Assembly (NCBI GenBank): GCA_905178155.1
Contig: CAJINV010000004.1
Location: 1,936,391 to 2,000,390, forward strand
DNA length: 64,000 nt
Origin: Amoebophrya sp. A120
Lineage: Eukaryota > Sar > Dinophyceae > Syndiniales > Amoebophryaceae
Reading direction: 5' to 3'
The notes beneath the pieces were generated by a model, which was not told the DNA's origin, made no database searches, and saw only the letters and a list, made by a program, of their open reading frames with translations. Made by a program: the position numbers and the translations under genes. Positions 10,950 to 22,032 of this stretch are shown here, one piece after another (position 1 is the first letter of the stretch; every line of letters starts with the position of its first letter).

Positions 10950-13900
10950 TCACAGTTGTGCAAGTTCTGCGTCAGAGGACTCTGGAACGAAGAGTTTTTC
11001 TTGTACTACTGCAGAGACACAAGCAAAATTATGCATCAAGCGCGACTCTCTGTGCTGTCTGTGATGCATGTTTACGTGAAAAAATTGTATTGCAGAAGTG
11101 CGCAAAAGCGACTGTGATTCTGGTGTTTTTTTCTTGCATACAATCGCATTGTCAGCGTCGACTACGGGATTGATCAAAACCGAAATATCCACTGCAAAAG
11201 TTGTATCGCACGCGTTTCGAATGACAATACGCATCACAAATCTATGTTCTGAAGGTGAATTGTAACGCATTCCAAATTATGATTATGATTCCACTTAGTA
11301 CTCTGCATAGAAGTCGAGAAGATGTGAAAATTTGCGAAAAATGCATTTGTTCCGACAACGAGAACGAACTGCGGGAAGTTGTACGATACTACTTTTGCAA
11401 AGATGCATATGAAAACAGCTCCAGCAAACTCCACCAGGAATCTAGCTATGGATTGCAAATATGTCTGGGTCTGGAAGGTTGGGACTTGTAATGCGAGCTT
11501 TACATACCTAGAAAATGAATCTGTATTGCATATACCAACAAAAGTCGCAGCCTCTTTTGTACATGCAAAAAAGCAGTTTCTCATGCGGATTGCCTATGAG
11601 GAAGCGTTCTGGAAAGTTGTCATGCTTGGTTGCATTCGGAACTGTTTCCATCATCCACATTTTAGCATCACAAGTTTCCAGACCCAGACATATTTGCATT
11701 TGATACTAGCAGCAGCGTGGTCATGTGTCGCTTGTGCAGCCGTTCCTTCTCCCTCATCTCCTGTTTTATCTCGGCAGCCGTGGGTGCATATCAAATGCAA
11801 AAGTGTCTGGGTCTGGAAACTTGTGATGCTGGGTGGCGTATCATGAGGAGGCCACAAGTGCTGGCTCAGCATGACAAGCTTCTGAGCTTCTAGGTGTTGC
11901 CTATTCTGCATGACAAACTGCGTTTCTGCATGACAGAAAAATGGCGCTCTTGGGTAAGGTGCATGACAGATTTGAGAGTCATGCCAGACAAGCATGACAA
12001 ACATGCACTCTTCCAGACCCAGACATTTTTACATTTGATAGTGCAGCAGCAGATGAACCAGACCCGTTTTTCAGTTTCCCCCCGTTTTTAGAGGATGCTG
12101 TCGACGCACCATTTATTCCGTTTTTCGCGGTTTTATTTCCCATATTCTGCTGCCGGATCCGCTCGATCGTCGTCATCGGGGAAACGTTACTCGGTCGGCG
12201 CATCGACAACAACCCAGACAGCGCGGTGGCGCCCTGTTCAATCAACACGGGGGTTTTGGACGAGGACGCTGTTGTAGTCGCGCCAGAAGTGGAAGACGTA
12301 CCGTCTCTTATGCATTGCAAAAGTATCGTACTCGTACTGAAGATTGCGTTTATGCATTACAAATCTCTTTTTTAAGGCAAATCCGCATTACAAATTTAAT
12401 TTGTAATGCGAAGTGAATTTGATGTAATGCAATTTATACTAAGTAGTGCAATACTTTTGCACAGCATATTTCTCGTTGCACGACCACCTGCTACAGTTGC
12501 GATAGTACCACTCTTCGTGCCACTACCACCACCTGTAGTCGCGACCACTCCGGCGAGCGCAGCCTCGTCAAAAGTCCGCTGTCGTTCGTACCGTTTCATC
12601 GCCTGTTGCAGCGTTGCGGCGAACAGTTTGCATTCCTCCCGAGCGATGTCCTCGATCCACTGCAGGTACTCGATATACCGAAATAAACGCCCTCGTACGG
12701 AATAAGCAGCTACACACCATGTCTAGCAGGACAAACAAAATGAAACATGAATGCCAGCGCCCATAGAGAGCTGCGCCTCACCCCGTACAGCCATGAGAGG
12801 CTGGCAACGCCCGCGGCGCCTGGCCCGCCCGTTCGGTGCGGGGCAATGATGAACAGTTTGCCCCTTTTCCCGACACCTGGGTCATGCCTGCGCTTTTTTG
12901 CGACCTGCCAATGCCCCGGCCACAAAAAGAGAGGGCAACGTCGAAAGCAAAGCCACGGAAGAACCAAACATCCCCTAGCCCTTTTTCGAGGCAAGCAGGA
13001 CGGAGCGAGCGGCGCTTTCGCGCTTCCATCCTCCCATCCAATTGTGCCAATACGGCACGGGCAGCACCCATGACAGGGAACTGCCCCACACAGGCAAGGA
13101 CGAAGTAAACGAGCACCAGCGCCACCCCATGACTATGTAGCCCCCGCGCAAGCACCAAATAGAAGCCCTGCCCAAGAGAACGGCGGCGCCCACCCCCACA
13201 GGCGATTATACATCGCCGGGCCGCGAAACTTTTTGCGCCCCGCCCTGTCCAAGAAAATCCCGGCCGCCTTACGTTAGAATTAACGACTCGCGGCTGCCAC
13301 CGCGGCAAAAGGCCCCAAAATCCCACGGGTCACTAGAGTCGGCATGCCAAGAACTTGGCTGCCGCGAAATCAGACCTCCACCACAAAGGAACTGCCCCAC
13401 ACACGGGCCCGCCTGCCGCACGCGCCCGGGCGCACGGAGCGGTCGAAAAGACAGCCGGGGTCCGCCCCAGATCCTGCAAACGCTGCGGCCATACGAAGCG
13501 CCCCGGACCCCACGTGCCTGTGCTTCTTAGCCCAGAAACTGCCATCTGCGCCCCATGCGCTTGGCGCGCACCCGAAGCGCAACTGCCGAACAAGGTCGCA
13601 GCTTCAACCGCGGGGCGCAAGGAAACCTCGCCGCGGCGGCAGGAGCGACGCCCGCGCGCGGCCCCCGAAGACAAGGGACCCAAGAAATCTGCCCCGCCCT
13701 GCCAGCCACGCTAATATAGAACCTCCCGAGCGATGTCCTCGATCCACTGCAGGCACTTTTCATGACTCGCAAAAGCCCCCCCCTCTTCGCCGGAAAACTT
13801 CTCCGAACGACTTCGAGGGACAAAAATCGCGCAAATTCGATGAGCTCGCGCGTGCTTTTTCGTTCGAATGGCAGCAGCGTGCGACAGCGGTCAGTAGTAC

Positions 13901-16900
13901 AAATACTTGAGCACTATTATCATAAATGTAGTCACTGTAGTTGTTTCTCTTCAGTGCTCCTGCGGCGCCATGGCGCGCCTGAACTTTTTGAGCTATTATG
14001 TCCCGTCTCTCGGGGAACCTCAGGTCTTCGCGAAACGGAGTGAGGCGGCAGCTAGTGCGCATTGATTTCTGAAAAGTCTTTGGCCTTCATTTTGGAAGAA
14101 TGAGCTATCGCACTCAGAAGCGACTTCTCGCTTTTGCTTTTGTTTCTGGATTTTCCACAAACCCGATTGATAACCGGTGGCGCGTCTTCTACAGCCAGAA
14201 GGTAGCACTGACCGGCTACCAATCCCGCGACTGAAAAGTTTCTTCTTTGAAACACAGGTGAGAAGTCACTGACTTCTCAGTTTTCCAAAATTATCACTCT
14301 TGAAAGAGGGGACGAGACTCCGACTCGAGACTGAGAATTTTCCAGAAGTGAGAAATCACTGATTTCTCACTTCTCACTCTTGAATCGGATTCCCAGAGAG
14401 ATAATTTTTGAAAAGTGACCAATCCGATTCCAGAGTGAAAATTTTTGAAAAGTGAGAAATCAGTGATTTCTCACTTTTCAAAAATTCTCTCTCCAGAGTG
14501 AGAATTTTTCAGAAGTGAGAAATCAGTGATTTCTCACTTTTCAAAAATTCTCCTGGGGCCCCGCCTCCAGATTGAGATTTTTTTAGGAGTGAGAAACCAC
14601 TGTCTTCTCACTTTTGAAAAATTCTCCCTCTGGGACTCCGACTCCACTAGAGTGAGATTTTTTTAAAAGTGAGAAATCACTGACTTCTCACTTTCTGCAA
14701 ATTCTCAATCTGGGACTGCGACGCCCGAGTGAGAATTTTTCAGAAGTGAGAAATCACTGATTTCTCACTTTTCGATTTAGGGTTGAGATTTTTTGAGACG
14801 TGAGAAATCAGTGATTTCTCACTTTTCGAAAAGGGGCCCCGACTCAAGAGTGGGAATTTTTTCGAAGTCAGAAGTCGCTGACTTCTCAGTTTGCGAAAAT
14901 TTTCACACTGAGACGCCAGGGTGAAAATTTTTCGAAGTGAGAAGTCACTTTAGGTGGTCGCGCCGTGCTTTGTTAATTTCTCGCTTGGTCTCGTGGTAAA
15001 AACTTGAGGAAAACTAGCGAGATCACTACCCTAGCAGGGGAACAAGGCGAAACGGGTGAAGTTTGCCAGGGCCACTCTCGTGGCCCTAGCAGGTGGCCCA
15101 CGCGCCCGCCCGCCGCTCGTTTGCCAAATTATCGCGCTTCGGTCCCTCGAAGGTCTCCGGGGAAGTTTTCCGGCTATCAATTCTATTAGAGGGGAGCGAT
15201 GTCCTCGATCCACTGCAGGTACTTTTGCTTGATCAGTTGTTCCCTCACATCGATGATCTCTTCCTGAAATTTCCGGTAAACCAAGTGCCGGCTGAAGGGG
15301 GCGGAGTTTGGCGTCGATGGTTTTGCTGTCGTGCTACTTATAATTTCCCCAGTACTTAGTTCCTGAGATGTAGTTGATCCACGCTGGTTAAAAATAACAG
15401 CTGCAGCAGCTTCGTTGACTTATCCTCTGCAAAACTGCCGTACTTCTTGTGCTGTTGTCTGAGTGACGGCTCTTGTTTGACATGTCTGGCAAGAACTCAG
15501 CATAGTAATTCTATGCACATTGCACTTTTGTTTCCTTCATACTTCATTCTGCGAAAACGTATATATTTGCGTTCAACTGTGCGAGAAGTACGACAGTTTT
15601 GCAGTGCATACGTCGACACCTGCTGCACCTATTCCGGCATGATGAAGGTCGTGATTTCCGAGCATCCGCAATTGCAGAGTGGTCCTTGTGGTGGTTCTCA
15701 TCACGTCCCGAATTTGGTTCCGAAACTCCTGCTTTGTGATGTTTTTCAGCCGGCGCAAAACAATGTAATACAGCGTTCGCTTCTGCCGCGGGTTGACCTG
15801 TGGCTGGCTGGCGCCGTGTACTAGGTGTGTTGGTGTACTAGAAGACTTATTTTTTCGTTGGTCTCTTGTTGATTTGCTTCCTCCTTGGCTCGCAACTTTC
15901 GACGAATCGCGACTGGGCAGCTGCGAGGGCACCGTCGTGGGAGCCGCGTGATGTCGGCTCTGCGACGTTTCTTGCACAGCAGGGAGGGAGTGTTGCAGCG
16001 GGTTCAACGTCATCTCCTGGTTCTGATTCTCAACAATGCGAGGATTTGCATTTGCGTGGTCTACGTCTCCTGTTGCCAGAGCGGGCCCGGGCTCTACTTT
16101 TTTTACAACTTTATCCACTTCGTCATGCAGTTGGTATTCTTCAAAAAGAGCATCCTCCTCTTCTCCATCCGAAGAACTACTGGTCGTTGATATCCTATGT
16201 AAAAACGTCCCAACCCCATCGTCGTCATGCAGGTTTGCGATTACAGGAAGATTTGCGATGCGCGTCTCCGTGAGAAGCGTTTCCAATCGCATTTTGGAAT
16301 TTGTAATGCTGTAAACAGGATAAGCAGATAAATTTGTGATACGGTTGTCCTCGCTAACATGAACTAAACTACGGATTGCAACTTGTCATGCGTGGCTCCC
16401 AAAGGTTTCTGGACTTGTGTTGCTAAGGTCCCAACTTGACTATGGGGTGTGGACGTTTTTACATATGATAGTTGGCAGCGAAATCCTATCGGCCTCGTCC
16501 TCCTCTAGCAAGTCGCTTTGTTCGCCCTCCTCTTGCTCGATCTTCTTGTTCTGGCTGATGTAGTGTATCGCTTCGCCATTTTTAAATTCTACCTGCTCGA
16601 CTTTGTCATGTTTAGTCCCGCCCACTCCCGACCCGGACTCCGCGTCGGAAAAGAACCGGCTAGCCGGGCTACTCCCGCTGTGGTAGCCGGAGGCAAGAAG
16701 AGCAGTCTCCGGGTAGTTGTTCTGTTCTTGGTCGGAAGTGGAATCCTGCCCGAAGCTTCCCTGATGCTGCACCACCACGGTGACGCGCTCTTCCTGTTCG
16801 TCCTCCATCACTTGCGGAGCAACCTGCTCGGCCGATGATCTTCCTTCGGTAGGTGTTAACGCGGACGAATTATTTATCATCTGGTCGCCCTGAGACGAAG

Positions 16901-19900
16901 ATGCGAAACCGCTCAAGCCTCCCGTAGCCCGCTGCTTCGCCGCCGAGGAGCCCAACATCAACGACGGCGGCACTTGCTTGCTCGCAGTTCCGCTCAACGA
17001 CCCGAGCATGTTCAACCCTGCTTGTCCGAACGAGGAACCTCCTCCGCCCACCCCAGCACTAGGACTCCCGGAACGGGATTTTTGTAGCAACACCCTGCTT
17101 AGCTGGGTTGTGGACATCGGCAGGCCGTGCTCCAAGTCGAATCGAAAGGATGCGCTGGACATGCCGAACTCTGTGGTCGCGCCCTCCGACGGGCTGCTCA
17201 CCGAAGCCGCGTGTCCGGAGATCATACTGATCTCCGAGTAGACTGCATCCTGAGTAAAAAACGTTGTTAGTGTAAATTTGTGATGCGCAACATGCAAAAT
17301 GATTGCGTCTGTCATGCTTGGCATGCATCGTAGGGTCCATTAAAGGGCGTTTTCGCGTACTATCTGCGCATGACAGGTTTTTGCTGTCATGCCAGACAAA
17401 TTTGTAACGCTGTTCCTCCAAAATAAAAGTTACACCTACAATGTTTTTTTCTTGGATAAACTGCATCCTGAGTAAAATGAACGGGGCCCACGCCAAAGAG
17501 TTACAGTTTTCATATTTCGTAATTAACGCTGCCCAATAGTACAGCAACATGTGTGATGATTTCTCATCCCCATGTTCTTTCAGCATTTGTAAATCTGCTG
17601 TAAGCAGGATGAGCAAATGGCTTTGCCATGTGGCTCCTGTCCGCTTGGTAACCTGTGCTACCGTGCTACAGATACACATACAACAAAGTTGTCATGCGTG
17701 ACTTCTCCCAATAAACCTTCTGGATTTGTGTAGTTGCCGAGCTCCCGACTTGTTGACAGAATTCTATGGGGTGGTGGCAACGAACGTCTTTACGCAGGAT
17801 AGACGGTGGGGAGGAGCTGAGGGGCGGGGATCATCTTATCAAATGCAAAAATGTCTGGGTCTGGGAGATTGCAAGATTTGTCTTGCATATTTTGCATGAT
17901 CCAGAATGCCTGTAATGCATGGCCTAACATCACAGATTTTTAGAGCGCTTCCTCATGCCTATTCCGCATGACAAATGCCATCTCCGCGGAGCACAAAGTC
18001 TGGCTACTCCTCTTACTGGTCATGCAATACAAAATTTTTTCGAATCCAGAGACAGCATCACAAGTTTAAATCTTCCAGACCCAGACACATTTGCATTTGA
18101 TACATCTGGTTGGACAGCAAGTACCCGTGCTGGCCGTTGTACGGTCCGTATCGGTATCCTGAGTAAAAACGTACCCACCCCATAGTTGTAATGCAAATCT
18201 GCATGCTGAAAATGTTTCTCATGCGGAGCCCCATGAGAAGCATTCTATAGTCGTGTTTTGCAATTTGTCATGCTTCAATCAGCATGATATGCTAGATCTG
18301 TGATGCTCCTGAGCTAGCTCAAACAGCACTACAATACGAGTCCAAATTTGTCATGCAAAACAGCCAAAACTTGTGGATTTGTCTAGCCGATTCCCCAACT
18401 TGACTATGGTGTGGGTACGTTTTTACTCAGGATATATTCTGGCTCAAGTTCGCGAACTGCTGCCGCTGCAGTTGCAGTCTGCGGTTGTTCGTCAGACGCT
18501 GGCGACTGATGGAGAACAGAAAGGTGTCGCGAGAAAAAACTGTCGCAGTCTCAGCTTGTGATGCGAAACTTCCTTGCGACTTTTTTTTGTCATGCCCGAC
18601 AACACACACAAGAAGAATAAAAGGGCACTTTGTATATAGGTCCGCATTTTCTCACTCTTGCATCTGACGCATCACAGATTTTGCGTGTCATGCTGAGGGA
18701 ATCTGTAATGGTGAAATTGCAAGGCTTTGACACTGAGACAGTTTTTCTATACGATAAAAGGGCTCGTACCTGTTCCAGTGAAAAGCCGCGATGGTGGAGG
18801 CTTCGGAAATTTCCGGCTCCACAAACGACCTGATCCAGTGCGCCTCAAAGCCGTTGTTCAACATCTGCAGGAGCGCAGTTTGGTCGTTTGGCCTACCGCC
18901 TCCGAGCAAAAACCCGCCGTAGGTTCGTAACAGGCCGAACCACTGCCGGACCGTCAGGGACGAGCTACAACCGGATTGCCTGTTCGACCCGCTGCCGGAC
19001 AGCGGATAAAGCGGGTTCTGATGTCCTCCTGGATGAAATAGATCATGATCGTTCAGCTGCGACGTACTACGGCTTTTCAGAAAGAACAAGCGCAGGCGGT
19101 CGGCGTTGGATCTCCATTCCAACCCTGGGTCGCTGGTATCCGATATGAACTCGCAGTTGAAAACGTGTTTGGCCAAAGACACGACGACGGCCTGATGTTC
19201 ATTATCATTTCCATTTCCTTCTGGCGCCGGGTTCGGGTTCGCATCTTCTAGTTTCTCATGCACAAAGGCACTCGCTGGAGTTGTACTTCTCCCGGCGGTG
19301 CCGCTACTCGTGTCCACCACAATCGGCTTTCCGCGCAACCGCCGCAATCTGCGTAGTACGAGCTGCGTTGATGGCGCTTGGAAGATGGGATCAATTATGT
19401 CACTTTTGCCCCCCTCGCCGCTGTAAACGAGTACGTTGCAGGTGCAGGCTGCGAACTGGAGGAGAAGCTCCTCTTGCGGAGGCAGGTGTACCACATCATG
19501 CCCTTTAGTGGTCTTGTTCTGGTCGCGGTCTGTTGTACTTTGTTCCATCACACAGTGCAGTTTGTCTGCAGCTTGTTCTACGCCTGTAGCTACTACATCC
19601 CGATTATAATTTTCACCAGCTGTGGTACAACCAGTTTGACGGAAGTAGGCCACGATAAAGCAGACGTTTTTGATGACCGAATATCGGACGATTACTTGGG
19701 CGGTCGCGTCGAGAGCGGCTCCCTGCACTGCTGTAGAAGACGCAGATAATCGACGTCCTACTACAGTGTGGTCCACCAACATCTCCGAAGCTGAACTACT
19801 AGCAGGCGTCGTCAGTGCGTCAAAAGCCTCCTGCGAAAAGACCGCAACCGGGCGGCATTCGAGGTGACTGCACTTTTCCTCAATGGTAGTCGGGAAAATC

Positions 19901-19944
19901 GCGCCCGCGGCGTCCACCACTGCCTCTGCTTCACAGAACAACAT
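10950..19944 (-). CDS. Large hypothetical protein with coiled-coil segments, introner-rich
   Basis: The start is the ATG at 19944 (MLFCEAEAVVDAAG). Exon 1 runs to 18757. Removing each element plus 5 nt keeps one frame through FHWNRYEPF-LFSISRQRLTNNRR, NNGPYNGQHGYLLSNQ, MIPAPQLLPTV-YSEISMISG, a Ser/Glu-rich exon, LYYIVLRRLKNITKQEFR, RKFQEEIIDVREQLIKQ, YLQWIEDIAREECK, EIKQEMREKERLHKR and LLLDSWWSLLELF. Several segments look like helical coiled coil. Two large inserts (12671-13721 and 13758-15193) sit between repeats of the YLQWIEDIA coding stretch. The last exon is read to the stop at 10950, but an alternative GT-AG intron could end it earlier. Family not recognised. The multi-exon frame is well supported; the 3' end is less so. 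Confidence 0.7.
11186..11409. mobile_element. Introner, family E
   Basis: Flanks are CGAAA / TGAAA. Excision joins LLELFS to VLINPVVDAD. Confidence 0.82.
11447..11705. mobile_element. Introner, family A
   Basis: The TSD CTAGC is perfect (the same pentamer as at 987-1251). It is closely similar in its interior to the copy at 63598. Excision joins HMTTLLL to DSWWSLLE. Confidence 0.92.
11789..12040. mobile_element. Introner, family A
   Basis: The TSD GTGCA is perfect. The interior is nearly identical to the copy at 30403, suggesting recent transposition. Confidence 0.93.
12309..12468. mobile_element. Introner, family E
   Basis: Flanks are TCTCT / TTTCT. Excision joins AGGRATRN to GTSSTSGATT. 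Confidence 0.85.
12635..12670. repeat. Copy 1 of a 33-36 bp exon-derived direct repeat
   Basis: It contains GAGCGATGTCCTCGATCCAC and encodes YLQWIEDIARE on the minus strand. It recurs at 13722-13757 and 15194-15226. Confidence 0.9.
12716..13720. other. GC-rich insert between exon-repeat copies 1 and 2
   Basis: About 1 kb of markedly GC-rich DNA inside an otherwise AT-moderate gene. Long open frames on both strands look like a composition artefact; none has recognisable domains. It is bounded by the 33-36 bp repeats. Confidence 0.7.
13722..13757. repeat. Copy 2 of the exon-derived direct repeat
   Basis: It shares about 36 bp with copy 1, differing at one base (GGCACT for GGTACT). In gene sense it would read YLQWIEDIARE (CLQWIEDIARE) and then run into a stop, so it is unlikely to be a functional exon on its own. 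Confidence 0.85.
14248..14950. repeat. Tandem array of palindromic hairpin units
   Basis: Nine full units and one half unit, 55-105 bp apart, each centred on a near-perfect palindrome with arms AAGTGAGAAATCA / TGATTTCTCACTT. Many units are bracketed by GAGAATTTTT-like and AAAAATTCTC-like arms, which lengthen the possible hairpin. Spacers vary and several carry GACTCCGACTC-like motifs. It lies in the insert between repeat copies 2 and 3. Confidence 0.88.
15194..15226. repeat. Copy 3 of the exon-derived direct repeat
   Basis: It continues in frame from the upstream exon (REQLIKQKYLQWIEDIA), so this copy marks the 5' exon boundary of the interrupted stretch, and copy 1 marks the 3' boundary. 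Confidence 0.88.
15421..15610. mobile_element. Introner, family E
   Basis: The TIRs TATCCTCTGCAAAACTGCCG and TATGCACTGCAAAACTGTCG oppose each other. Flanks GTTGAC / GTCGAC align with a one-base offset. Excision joins IGAAGVD to EAAAAVIFNQ in frame. Confidence 0.83.
16191..16470. mobile_element. Introner, family B, inverted orientation
   Basis: Flanks are GTTGA / GTTGG. The interior runs opposite to the 7151 copy and parallel to the 1658 copy. Excision joins ISLPT to TSSSSDGEEED. Confidence 0.9.
17246..17458. mobile_element. Introner, family B-like, first of a tandem pair
   Basis: It begins CATCCTGAGTAAAAAACG and ends CTTGGATA. Flanks are GACTG / AACTG. It abuts the next element with only that pentamer between them. 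Confidence 0.82.
17464..17801. mobile_element. Introner, family B, second of a tandem pair
   Basis: Flanks are AACTG / GACGG. Removing both elements plus the shared pentamers gives QLLPTV-YSEISMISG in frame. Confidence 0.83.
17837..18102. mobile_element. Introner, family A
   Basis: The TSD CATCT is perfect. It is nearly identical to the copy at 29984 apart from an insertion there. Confidence 0.93.
18155..18434. mobile_element. Introner, family B, inverted orientation
   Basis: The TIRs are strong, but the TSD has decayed (ATCGG / TATTC). The 5-nt rule still restores frame (ANLSQN-NGPYNGQHG). Confidence 0.82.
18525..18756. mobile_element. Introner, family G (only copy here)
   Basis: The opposed ends share GAAAAACTGTC(G/T)CAGT. 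It starts TGTCGCGAG rather than TAT. The TSD AAAGG is perfect. Excision joins WNRYEPF to LFSISRQRL. Confidence 0.85.
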
Positions 19945-20723
19945 TTTAGTTCTTTTTTTTGAAGATATACTCAAATGAGAGAAGGCAACTGTACTTGAAT
20001 ATGGTAGTGAATAGCGGTCGTGGCGAATACTTACGACGATACTAATGCGATCTTGTAATAGCTTGATACAACCACACGGGAGGCATCTAGTGTTTTACAA
20101 CAAACACAACAAAGGATAACCAGTAACAGAACTATTCTTCGACACTTGAACACAAATTCAAAATCAAAACTGTTCGATGCAAAAGAAGATGCTCAGTAAA
20201 ACGAGACGAGACGCGAGGCGCAGAACGGCGCAGAACTCGACGAATCGAAATATATTCCACCAAGCGACATCAACGACATCTTAACGAAAGTATTCGTCTT
20301 GCGATTTTCGAGAAAAAAACAACAGCTTTCATCTTGGTCCGTCTATAATCTCTCTGCACAACTCGATCTCGATAAGGTTCTTCTCGAGGGTAAAAACGAT
20401 AGCGTGATCATTCTTCATTTGGTCTATTTACTGCCTCGGTTCTCAATTGTAGTTGCCGCCGTGCTTTTACTCTTCGAGAACAAATCATACCGACGCGGAA
20501 AAACTTCTACTATCTCGTGCAGCTTCCAGCTGCATGAAAAGGTATGATTGTTTTTCGTATTCGTTCAACCGGCTTAAAACCGAATGCATTCAACCAAAAA
20601 ATGTATCCGATGGACTCGAGTTGCAAGCAAGAAATAAGGGGGAGACGACCTACTAGCGTTTGCTGCAGTTTGGATCTCGATCTGGTCTGCGTCTGCATCT
20701 GCATGTTCATGAACCATGTGAGA
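19945..20723. other. Intergenic, nothing supported
   Basis: AT-richer spacer with only short unsupported open frames and no introner ends. Confidence 0.5.
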
Positions 20724-21856
20724 CTACAATATTGACGCGGGACTAGACCGATCGGAAAATCGAAGTCCGACAAACATCATCACAGTGCGACACAAAGCAG
20801 AAGAGGCACAACACAGCACAGAATCGGCACGACATGTGACCAGAATGACGTTGAGTGAAATCATGTTGGCGCAGGAGGTGAACAAAAATGCGTGGATCAT
20901 ACGGCAACCTTCCGAGTAAATTCTTCCAAAACAAGAACTTGATTGCAGTTTAATTGTTCCATGATTGCGATTGCGTGGTCCACCATGTTGGGCTCCTGTC
21001 CTAGTGGAAGAACAAACGTGCGTTGCGAAATTGTTGTTTCGATCAAAATTATTGTCGTGGTCTCCGATGAACATCAAACCACCACCGGTGTTAATATTTG
21101 CACCAGCTTTATTAATTTTCGCGGAATTTTTACCTGATGAACTTACCGCGGATTTTTCGTGGTCAAACCTGGAGACGTCCAGGTACACAAACGCCATCGG
21201 ATCGTCGTCGACCACGATTCGATTCGCGTACCACAACCACCCACCGGAGTCGATCCAGTCGAATATGACCTGCTCAAACGTTACAATCTCAAATCGGTTA
21301 CCATAGAGTCTGGAAATCTGTGATGCAAGAAGTGCATGATCTAGGCCAGTCTCATAGAACTGCGCATGACAGGTTCCGGAGTCCCAAACCGCACAACAAT
21401 CTGCCGAAATTTGTATTGCAGAAAGTGGAACGGTCTGCGAGTCTGTCATGCTCATTATGCAAGACAAATCCCAGGCTCTATTGTCACATTTGAGATTGTA
21501 ACGTTTGAGCAGGTCATATCGAAGCTGGAAAATTTCTCGCGCTGCCGCCGACCCCAAATCTTCACGAACTTCCCCACCATGGTCTGGTCTACTTCTTGTA
21601 GTTCATCGGAGGTCCTGTTTTTATCGAGCACCTCTGCGGAGGTTGGATTTAAAAATTCCTTTGTAGTTCCTGCCTTTTCAGGAGGAACAGGTCTTCCTCG
21701 CCCGTTTTCCTCCGGGTACTTCACGTCGAGCACCGCGAGATACTGGTCCCACTTGAATTTCCGAAGCTGTTCCTCCCGCTCGTGTTTGTTCAACCCGGAG
21801 CCCTGCAGCTCCATCACCTTATGAAAGTGCACAAGAAGTTCTCCCCCTGGTCTCAT
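20724..21856 (-). CDS. Hypothetical protein, 290 aa, one introner
   Basis: The ATG at 21856 gives MRPGGELLVHFHKVMEL, then an ordered Lys/Trp-rich stretch (EEQLRKFKWDQYLAVLDVKY). Removing the family F element plus TCGAA joins EKFSSF to DWIDSGGWLWYANR; the total coding length is then a multiple of three. The rest is Asn/Ser/Gly-rich with a Cys-rich end. Family not recognised. A downstream spliceosomal exon cannot be excluded, so the last 50 residues are uncertain. Confidence 0.6.
21264..21518. mobile_element. Introner, family F, inverted relative to 7799
   Basis: The TSD TCGAA is perfect. The TIRs CTCAAACGTTACAATCTCAA / TTGAGATTGTAACGTTTGAG-like arms oppose almost perfectly. The interior is the reverse complement of the 7799 copy. 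Confidence 0.94.
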
Positions 21857-22032
21857 CTTTCATTCGGAATGATAGAGCACGAGCAGGAAGATGAACAACA
21901 GAAATAAACCCAGCGGGAAAGAATGCTAACGTAAGTAGGTACGCGTTTTTCCGCGCAGTAGACTACACGTGTACGTGTTCGTTCATGCATACTTGAGTGG
22001 TGAAGATGTCCTGTTAGCTCTAGAACAAGGAT

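Noticed and set aside
13344-13910. Long plus-strand open frames in the GC-rich block (188 and 119 codons)
   Set aside because: Overlapping frames are open on both strands, as expected from GC-rich composition; no domain, and the region is an insert within a minus-strand gene.
14248-14950. Possible CRISPR array from regularly spaced repeats
   Set aside because: Repeats are palindromic and imperfect, spacers are partly similar and uneven, there are no cas genes, and the surrounding DNA is clearly eukaryotic.
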